Below, piece after piece: positions 1 through 5,489 of a DNA stretch of 12,030 nucleotides. Origin of the DNA: JBFISM01 sp041608535 (GTDB lineage Bacteria > Actinomycetota > Acidimicrobiia > Spongiisociales > UBA5794). The position numbers and the translations under genes are program-made. The stretch spans positions 1-12,030 of the forward strand of contig JBFISM010000117.1 in assembly GCA_041608535.1 (NCBI GenBank), given 5' to 3'. Within the stretch, counting starts at the first letter, position 1. Each line of letters opens with the position of its first letter. The notes under the pieces are model-generated. The model made no database searches, was not told where the DNA came from, and was given only the letters and a program-made list of their open reading frames with translations.

Positions 1-383
1 AACATGTCCTGAAGTCCGGAGAAGGCGAAGCCGTAGCCCTCGGTGGCGAGTCGCGGGATGTAGCTCGGGTCCAGATTGACGTCGCCGGTTGCGCTCACCA
101 CCAGCCGCTCTCGCGGCGGTGTTGTCGAGGTGGTCGTTGCTGTGGTCGATGGCGGCAGAGATGAGAGCGACGCCAGGGTTGTCATGCTGGCCGTTGTGTC
201 CGCAGTGCTTTCCGATTCGGCAGTCGCGGAATCGGCCGCAGCATCGGTCGCGGCGACGGTTGTCTGGGCTGCAGCGGTCGACGCCGCCGGCACCGCAGCT
301 GCCCGAGGTTCGGCGTCACCGCTGCATGCGGCAGCCAGCGCCACAGCGGCGAGCGAAGCGGCAATTCTCCGGGCGATGGACAC
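1..383 (-). CDS. CapA-like lipoprotein, N-terminal part (cut by left window edge)
   Basis: This is the first 127 residues of an exported protein. A signal peptide with arginines (about residues 2-19) ends at a relaxed lipobox (Leu-Ala-Ala-Ala-Cys), making Cys20 the probable lipidated residue. Residues 21-93 are a low-complexity Ala/Thr/Ser spacer with a Thr/Pro-rich end. A folded domain begins near residue 94 with the segment VVSATGDVNLDPSYIPRL, followed by YGFAFSGLQDM. This resembles the start of CapA/PGA_cap domains, which have a metallophosphatase-like fold and an early GD motif (Asp101 here). The family is linked to poly-gamma-glutamate capsule or other envelope polymer work; the substrate here is unknown. 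GTG at 381-383 is the only sensible start: an in-frame stop lies about 12 codons upstream and no Shine-Dalgarno is visible, but a -10-like box sits six bases before it. It lies 94 nt beyond the receiver-ATPase gene on the same strand. The domain call rests on a short segment. Confidence 0.7.
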   Translation of the reverse strand, partial: MSIARRIAASLAAVALAAACSGDAEPRAAAVPAASTAAAQTTVAATDAAADSATAESESTADTTASMTTLASLSSLPPSTTATTTSTTPPRERLVVSATGDVNLDPSYIPRLATEGYGFAFSGLQDM

Positions 384-395
384 CGGGGGAATGTA
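381..395 (-). promoter_or_regulatory. Candidate -10 element for a leaderless transcript of the CapA-like gene
   Basis: On the minus strand the hexamer TACATT (390-395) fits the actinobacterial -10 consensus TANNNT. Exactly six bases separate it from the GTG start (381-383), so transcription would begin on or next to the G of the start codon. No Shine-Dalgarno sequence is present, which agrees with leaderless translation. No convincing -35 hexamer is seen 16-18 bases upstream. This is an inference from spacing alone. Confidence 0.4.
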
Positions 396-477
396 CTGCG
401 AGCGCCGGTCTCTGCGGCGTTATCCGCCCCCAAAGACACCAGCAGTGCTCGCCTCCTCGCAGCAGCGTGCCGTCGGA

Positions 478-1629
478 TCAGACCGACACGGGTGTGCCCC
501 GGCGGGCGTTGAGCGCAGCTGCGATGTCGCGCACGGCGCCGGCCGCAGGGTCGTCCGGTTGTGCGCTCACGAGCGGTAGTCCCTTGGCATAGGCAAACAT
601 GAAACCCTCGCCCGCCGGGATCAGTCCGAGCAAGTCGCATTCGAGATGCGCCCGCACCTCCTCCATGTTGGTGCTGACACCGAGTCGCGCTCGGTTGACG
701 AGCACAGCCGAGACGCGGCTTCGTGGCACCCCGAGCGACCGCATCGAGTCGAGGTGCGCCGCTGCAGACCACACCGCACCCGGCTCGCGCTCGACGACGA
801 GCATGATGTCATCACAGCTCCCAAGTGCGGCGCACGTGGCGGCTGTGAGCGGGTACGGCAGGTCGAGGAACACATGGGAGCCCAGCGACGCCAAGCGATC
901 GACGACTGCTGCCGCAAGCTCCGCAGACAGCTCCTCGACGACCTCGCCGGGTTGCGGCGCGTAGAGCACGTTGAAGCCTGCAGGATGGGCCATGAGCTTG
1001 CCGGCGACCTCCTTGCTGCCCACGTCGAGCGGTTGCAGGGTGGTCAGCTCGGCGAACGACGCATCTGGGATCTGACCGAGCTGCCTGGCCGCAGTGCCCA
1101 CATGGTCGCGCAGCTCGCACACGATCACCCCGTCACCTTGCTCGGCGAACGTTGCGGCCAGATTGAGGGCCAGCGTGGTCGTCCCCACTCCGCCCTTGGC
1201 GCCGATGATTCCGACGACCCGTCCCTTCTCGGTTTGGTGGTCACGCTGCAAGCGGCGGGTGCGTTGCAGCAATGCGGTGACTCTGGCGACCATCTCTTCC
1301 GGGAGAACCGGTTTTGCGAGGTACTCGTCGGCACCGGCTTCCAGCCCTTCGATCTTGTCGGAGACCTGGCCGCGCGCGCTCAAGATGATGATCGGCATGT
1401 TCTCGGTTGCGGGGTTCGCCCGAATGCGCTGACACACCTCGAGACCCGTCATGTCGGGCATCATCACGTCCAGGATGAGGAGATCCGGATCGTGCTGCTC
1501 GACGGCGGCGATGGCTTCGACACCGGTGGTCGCCACGAGCGTCTCGTATCCCTCCTGTTGGAGGGCGTATTCGACGAGACGCAAGAGGTTGGGCTCGTCG
1601 TCGACGATGAGAACTCTGTCGCCGCTCAT
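478..1629 (-). CDS. Receiver domain fused to CpaE/TadZ-like ParA-family ATPase
   Basis: A 383-residue two-domain protein. Residues 4-122 form a CheY-like receiver with the full phosphorylation set: acidic pair Asp10/Asp11, phospho-acceptor Asp54 in LLILDVMMP, Ser84, and Lys106 followed by Pro. After a short basic linker (123-135), residues 137-375 form a MinD/ParA/CpaE-type domain. Its loop GAKGGVGTTT (143-152) keeps the signature Lys145 of deviant Walker A motifs but has Thr150 where the usual P-loop lysine stands, as in many CpaE/TadZ proteins. A hydrophobic strand ending in DLP (around 'HVFLDLPYPL') is the likely Walker B equivalent. Such proteins position pilus or secretion machinery at cell sites, yet no tad/cpa gene is in view. 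The ATG lies inside the upstream kinase's stop (ATGA), so translation is probably coupled. No DNA-binding domain is visible. Partner and target are unknown. Confidence 0.9.
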   Translation of the reverse strand: MSGDRVLIVDDEPNLLRLVEYALQQEGYETLVATTGVEAIAAVEQHDPDLLILDVMMPDMTGLEVCQRIRANPATENMPIIILSARGQVSDKIEGLEAGADEYLAKPVLPEEMVARVTALLQRTRRLQRDHQTEKGRVVGIIGAKGGVGTTTLALNLAATFAEQGDGVIVCELRDHVGTAARQLGQIPDASFAELTTLQPLDVGSKEVAGKLMAHPAGFNVLYAPQPGEVVEELSAELAAAVVDRLASLGSHVFLDLPYPLTAATCAALGSCDDIMLVVEREPGAVWSAAAHLDSMRSLGVPRSRVSAVLVNRARLGVSTNMEEVRAHLECDLLGLIPAGEGFMFAYAKGLPLVSAQPDDPAAGAVRDIAAALNARRGTPVSV

Positions 1630-2753
1630 GAGATCAACTCGGCGACCGGTTCGGTCAGCTCGATGGCTGGAATGCTGAAATAGAACATGCTGCCGTTACC
1701 TTCATTGCTGGAGAAGCCAATGGTGCCGCCATGGGCTTCGACGATTTGTTTGCAGATGTAGAGGCCGAGGCCGGTCCCACGCCCGGCTCGCTTGTGGGGA
1801 CCCTCGACCTGGAAGAATTTTTCGAACACGCTGGACGTGGAGTGGGCCGGTATTCCCGGACCTCGGTCGGCCACGGTGACCACGGCGTCGGACTCGGATG
1901 TGGTGGTGGCGACGTTGATCGATCCACCCTCCGGCGAGAACTTGATGGCGTTCTCGATCAAGTTGATCAGGACTTGTTGCAGCCAGTGCTCGTCCGCCTT
2001 GACGACCAGCGCCGTGTCCGGTGCGCTGTGGAGCAGTGCGATGTTCCGTTCCGCTGCGAGCGGTTCGAGCAGCTCGTTGGTGGCATCGACGAGCGCACCG
2101 AGGTCGACCCGCCCTGAATCGAGCTGGAATCTCGGGCTCTCCAGCCGGGACATCTTCAGCAGGTCGTCGGTGAGGGCGGCAAGGCGCGCCGCATCCTCCG
2201 ATGCTCGGGTGAGGAACTCGCGACGCACCGCCGGGTCGTCGACTTTGCCGTCCATCAGCAGATTCAAGAATCCCTGTAACGAGTGAACCGGTGTACGCAG
2301 CTGGTGCGACACGTTGGCTACGAAATCTTCCTTCATGCGAGCGAGTTCGCTCGCCGCAAGACGGAGCTGCTGGCGCTCGATGGCATAGCGCAGCGCTCGC
2401 CCCAACAAGCCCGGCGTCAGCTCGTCTTTGACCAGGTAGTCCTGTGCCCCGCTCTGCACTGCGTGCAGCGCCAGCGAATGATCGTCGAGGCCGGTCAGCA
2501 CGACGGTCGGAACCGCGGGAGCTTCTGCCTGAACCCGCTCGAACGTCTCGATGCCGCGGCTGTCGGGCAGGGACAGGTCGAGCAACACCGCATCTACCTG
2601 ACTCTTGGCGAGATGGGTGAGACCGTCGGCGAGCCGGTCGACCGATCGCACCTCGTACTCCCGACCGTGTGCATCTCGCAGGTACTCACGGATCAGGAGG
2701 ACGTCGCCAGGGTTGTCCTCGATGAGGAGCACATGGAGTGGTGGGTCGCTCAT
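1626..2753 (-). CDS. Hybrid signalling protein: N-terminal receiver plus histidine kinase
   Basis: A soluble 375-residue protein with no membrane segment. Residues 6-125 are a receiver with Glu12/Asp13, phospho-acceptor Asp59 (AVLLDLSLP), Thr87 and Lys109. Residues 138-205 are a HisKA dimerisation domain with the phospho-acceptor His150 in VSHQLRTP. Residues 250-365 are the HATPase domain: N-box Asn268 (NLIENAIKF), G1 box at Asp296 (DRGPG) and G2 box GRGTGLGL (324-331). The receiver lies before the kinase, the reverse of the common hybrid order, so kinase output may be gated by phosphorylation from another kinase. The residue after His150 is Gln rather than the usual Glu/Asp. It starts 32 nt after the Rcp1-like regulator and overlaps the receiver-ATPase gene by ATGA, which makes that protein the natural candidate target. 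The ribosome binding site is weak. The domain call is secure; the partners are inferred. Confidence 0.93.
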   Translation of the reverse strand: MSDPPLHVLLIEDNPGDVLLIREYLRDAHGREYEVRSVDRLADGLTHLAKSQVDAVLLDLSLPDSRGIETFERVQAEAPAVPTVVLTGLDDHSLALHAVQSGAQDYLVKDELTPGLLGRALRYAIERQQLRLAASELARMKEDFVANVSHQLRTPVHSLQGFLNLLMDGKVDDPAVRREFLTRASEDAARLAALTDDLLKMSRLESPRFQLDSGRVDLGALVDATNELLEPLAAERNIALLHSAPDTALVVKADEHWLQQVLINLIENAIKFSPEGGSINVATTTSESDAVVTVADRGPGIPAHSTSSVFEKFFQVEGPHKRAGRGTGLGLYICKQIVEAHGGTIGFSSNEGNGSMFYFSIPAIELTEPVAELIS

Positions 2754-2785
2754 GGTTGCTGGTTGTCTTCTTCGGTGGCGTTCGG

Positions 2786-3253
2786 CTACGAGGCGCGTCC
2801 CGGTGTCTGCGATGGCAGCTCCACGATCGTGAACCAGAAGCTCTTGATCGATTGCACGACGACGATGAACTGGTCGAGGTCGACGGGTTTGGTGATGTAG
2901 CAGTTGGCGTGCAACTCGTAGGACTCGACGATGTCTCGCTCGGCATCCGACGTCGTGAGCACGACGACGGGAATCCGCCGCAGCTCCGGATCGGCTTTGA
3001 TGGCAGACAGCACTTCGCGTCCGTCCACCTTGGGCAGGTTCAGGTCGAGCAGGATCAGGTCGGGCCGGGTCGCGCCGGCATGCACACCCTCTCTGCGGAG
3101 GAAGGCGAGAGCATCGACGCCGTCGTGTGCCACGTGCAGGTTGTTGTGCACCTTGCCTTCGGCCAGGGCCTCTTTGGTGAGACGCACGTCGCCCGGATTG
3201 TCCTCAACGAGCAATATCTCGACCGGCCGGCCAAGCGCTCCGTTCATCACCAT
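2786..3253 (-). CDS. Rcp1-like single-domain response regulator
   Basis: A 155-residue protein made of one receiver domain. It shows the acidic pair Glu17/Asp18 followed by NPGD, phospho-acceptor Asp70 (LILLDLNLP), Thr100 in VVVLTTS, and Lys122-Pro123. The NPGDVRLTKEAL segment, the long loop before LILLDLNLP and the 'CYITKPVDLDQF' end are typical of the Rcp1 group, small regulators paired with phytochrome-type or other SHDLQEPLR kinases. Such a kinase gene lies only 26 nt upstream. There is no output domain, so it probably passes phosphate on or binds a protein partner. The start ATG (3251-3253) is preceded by GAGG at 3259-3262 with a five-base spacer; a second in-frame ATG two codons on would also work. 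A role as shuttle from the membrane kinase to the downstream receiver proteins is inference from order. Confidence 0.93.
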   Translation of the reverse strand: MVMNGALGRPVEILLVEDNPGDVRLTKEALAEGKVHNNLHVAHDGVDALAFLRREGVHAGATRPDLILLDLNLPKVDGREVLSAIKADPELRRIPVVVLTTSDAERDIVESYELHANCYITKPVDLDQFIVVVQSIKSFWFTIVELPSQTPGRAS

Positions 3254-3257
3254 GGGG

Positions 3258-3262
3258 TCCTC
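3258..3262 (-). promoter_or_regulatory. Ribosome binding site of the Rcp1-like regulator
   Basis: The minus strand reads GAGGA here, four bases before the ATG at 3251-3253 (five if only GAGG is counted). It supports the first of two closely spaced in-frame ATG codons as the start. Confidence 0.6.
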
Positions 3263-3279
3263 ATTTCGATTTGGAATGT

Positions 3280-5343
3280 TCAGCCGACGGTCACCGGCGC
3301 TGGAGCGTGATCGCTCGAATCGGCCGCATCACGTGCCTCGATGTCCGGGCAATTTCTCTTGGCGGGGAGGTGGGCGTACGGCAGCGTGAACGCAAAGGTG
3401 GCGCCGTACCCGGGGCTCGACTCCACCCAGATCCGGCCGCCGTGGCGCTGGACGATCTTCTTGCAGATGGCGAGACCGATTCCGGTCCCCGCGTACTCGT
3501 CGTTCGTGTGGAGTCTCTCGAAGACATCGAAGATGCGATCGGCGTACTGCTCGTCGATGCCGATCCCGTTGTCGGCGATCGTGAAGACCCACTCGGTGCC
3601 GCTGCGTTCGACGCCGATGTGAACCTGCGGCTCGTGCTCGGCGCGAAACTTCACGGCGTTGCCCACGATGTTCTGGAACAGCTGGGCCAGCTGCACGGCG
3701 TCGGCCATCACCATTGGCAACGGGTCGGCAGTCACAACGACGCCGCCTTCTTCGATGGCCAGCCGCAGGTTGTCGAGAACGCCGCGGAGGACCGAGCAGG
3801 CGTCGGTGGGCTCCAACGGGTTTCCTCTCGTGCCGACTCGGGAGTATTCGAGCAGGGCATTGATGAGAAGCTTCATACGATGGGCCCCGTCCACCGCATA
3901 GCGGATGAACTCCTCGGCGTCGTCGTCCAGCTTGTCCCCGTACCGCTTCGACAAGAGCTGTAGGTAGCTCGACACCATGCGCAGCGGTTCCTGGAGATCG
4001 TGGGAAGCGACATAGGCGAACTGCCGGAGCTCTTCGTTGGATCGCGCCAGCTCGTCCTCCCGCTTCTTCCGCTCCGTGATGTCTTGGAGGAACGCGGCGA
4101 AGATGTAGCCATTGGGGAGCAGGATCGGGGTCACACTGACCTCGAGTGGGAATTCGTATCCGTCGCGATGCAGGGCCGGAATCTCGACGAGGGTGTTCAC
4201 GGGAGCCTCGCCCGTCTCGAGGAAACCGGCGCGCGCAGCGTGCATCCCCGGGCGAATCCGCTCCGGGAGAATCAGGTCGTCGATCAGCCTGCCGACCGCC
4301 TCTTCTTTGGACCAGCCGAACGTCGCCTCGGCGTGCCGGTTCCAGTCGATGATGAGACCGGCGGCATCGGTGGAGAGAAAGGCTTGATGCGACACATCGA
4401 TGATCAGCTCGGCTCGCTCTTCGGTGAGCCGGAGCGCCTGCTCCGCCCGCTGCCGGTGCTCCGTCTCGAGCTTGAGGTCGTCGTAGGCCTTGGCGAGATC
4501 TCGGGCGCGGATCGCGGCGCGGCGTCCCAGATGAACCGCCAGCGATAGGAGCACCGTGAGCACAGAACCGGTGACGAAGGTGGTCTCGGGCAGCGCTGAC
4601 TCGCCTCCGAGCGCATCTGAAAGACCCAACCACAAGAGCAACGAGGTGATCAGCCCCCCGAAGAGGAGGAGCAGCTCGTAGTGACCGAGCCTGGCCGCAT
4701 GGTCTCCGAGATCTTGGTACCACCGGACGAGCATCCCCAGACCGAGGATTGTCAGGCCGGCGGCGGTCTGTGGTGCCATGCCCGTGAGATCGCTCCACCG
4801 GAACAACGGTTCGATGTTGGCCGCATAGCCAATCACCGACACACCGCCGATCACCAGGGTGAGCACGGTCACGATCCCAACGATCCAGAGCCGCCGTTTC
4901 AGTTGTGTCAGGCGGCCGAGGATCATCAGATTCATGCCACACAGGATGAGGCCCAGTGCGGTGTTGGGTGCCATGCGTGCCGTCGTCCCCACCGATGCGG
5001 CAATGTGGTTCTCTACGAAGAGGTCGTTGATACCGAGGTCGACGTTGGCCACGTATTCCGTCAATACGGCAGCGCCGAATACCACGACAGCGGCTCCGAG
5101 AACCGCTCCGAGTCGACGCCGGCGTTCGCTCCCGATCAGGAACAGTCCGACGCCGCATGCGGCCACTGCGAGCGCAGTGTTGAATTGCATGGGCACGGCA
5201 TCCGGTCTCAGCCGAACGATGGTGGGGTCACCGAGCAACCATCCAACCATCACGACCGCGCCCAACGCGGTGGCAATGACTCCCGCAGCTGCGGCACTCC
5301 ACCGGGTGACGCGCTCGCGAAAGCCTGGAACCCTCAAGAGCAT
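3280..5343 (-). CDS. Membrane-bound PAS sensor histidine kinase (phytochrome-like HisKA class)
   Basis: A 687-residue sensor kinase. Residues 15-275 are an integral membrane region with about eight hydrophobic segments and three copies of a motif of the form M-x-x-N/Q-T-A (near residues 52, 124 and 189). A helical linker (280-310) leads to a PAS domain (about 308-425, ending in FLQDITERK). HisKA spans 432-502 with His448 in YVASHDLQEPLR, the class that pairs with Rcp1-like regulators. HATPase follows: N-box Asn562 (NIVGNAVKF), G1 Asp591 (DNGIGI), F-box IFDVFERL and G2 GTGIGLAI (619-626). The tail after about 660 is short and polar. All catalytic residues are present, so it should autophosphorylate and pass phosphate to the regulator 26 nt downstream. 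The signal is unknown; the membrane region may itself sense it, since no sizeable extracytoplasmic loop is seen. The start ATG has no clear Shine-Dalgarno. Confidence 0.94.
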   Translation of the reverse strand: MLLRVPGFRERVTRWSAAAAGVIATALGAVVMVGWLLGDPTIVRLRPDAVPMQFNTALAVAACGVGLFLIGSERRRRLGAVLGAAVVVFGAAVLTEYVANVDLGINDLFVENHIAASVGTTARMAPNTALGLILCGMNLMILGRLTQLKRRLWIVGIVTVLTLVIGGVSVIGYAANIEPLFRWSDLTGMAPQTAAGLTILGLGMLVRWYQDLGDHAARLGHYELLLLFGGLITSLLLWLGLSDALGGESALPETTFVTGSVLTVLLSLAVHLGRRAAIRARDLAKAYDDLKLETEHRQRAEQALRLTEERAELIIDVSHQAFLSTDAAGLIIDWNRHAEATFGWSKEEAVGRLIDDLILPERIRPGMHAARAGFLETGEAPVNTLVEIPALHRDGYEFPLEVSVTPILLPNGYIFAAFLQDITERKKREDELARSNEELRQFAYVASHDLQEPLRMVSSYLQLLSKRYGDKLDDDAEEFIRYAVDGAHRMKLLINALLEYSRVGTRGNPLEPTDACSVLRGVLDNLRLAIEEGGVVVTADPLPMVMADAVQLAQLFQNIVGNAVKFRAEHEPQVHIGVERSGTEWVFTIADNGIGIDEQYADRIFDVFERLHTNDEYAGTGIGLAICKKIVQRHGGRIWVESSPGYGATFAFTLPYAHLPAKRNCPDIEARDAADSSDHAPAPVTVG

Positions 5344-5489
5344 GAGACCAGTATCGCCGTCACGGGCGGTGCTGTCGCTGCATCGAACGACCTATTTGGG
5401 ATGCTCCCGCTCAGCCGTTTTCCAGGTGATTGCAGTGCTCGGATCGGCGATGAATCAGCCGTATCCCCGGTGTCAAGCTCGTTGTCTCG
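5344..5489. other. Intergenic gap between the purine operon and the signalling cluster
   Basis: This 146-base gap separates the stop of the molybdopterin subunit from the start of the membrane kinase, both on the minus strand. A perfect TTGACA lies on the minus strand at 5471-5476, but no TANNNT hexamer follows at the proper spacing. A small GGGA-GCA-TCCC hairpin occurs without a U-tract. The gap probably holds the kinase-cluster promoter, but the sequence does not fix its position. Confidence 0.4.

Noticed and set aside
182..772. A minus-strand frame bridging the CapA-like gene and the receiver-ATPase gene.
   Set aside because: It covers both in another frame, is arginine-rich and lacks any domain; the two chosen frames have clear signal-peptide and ATPase motifs.
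478..1629. Chromosome or plasmid partition protein ParA.
   Set aside because: The N-terminal receiver, the altered P-loop and the lack of a parB or parS neighbour point to the CpaE/TadZ group.
3329..5158. A 609-residue minus-strand frame within the membrane kinase gene.
   Set aside because: It is arginine-rich, low in structure, and a frame shadow of the clear PAS-HisKA-HATPase protein.
5471..5476. Perfect TTGACA as the -35 element of the kinase-cluster promoter.
   Set aside because: No TANNNT hexamer lies 15-19 bases downstream; it is kept only as a remark in the intergenic entry.
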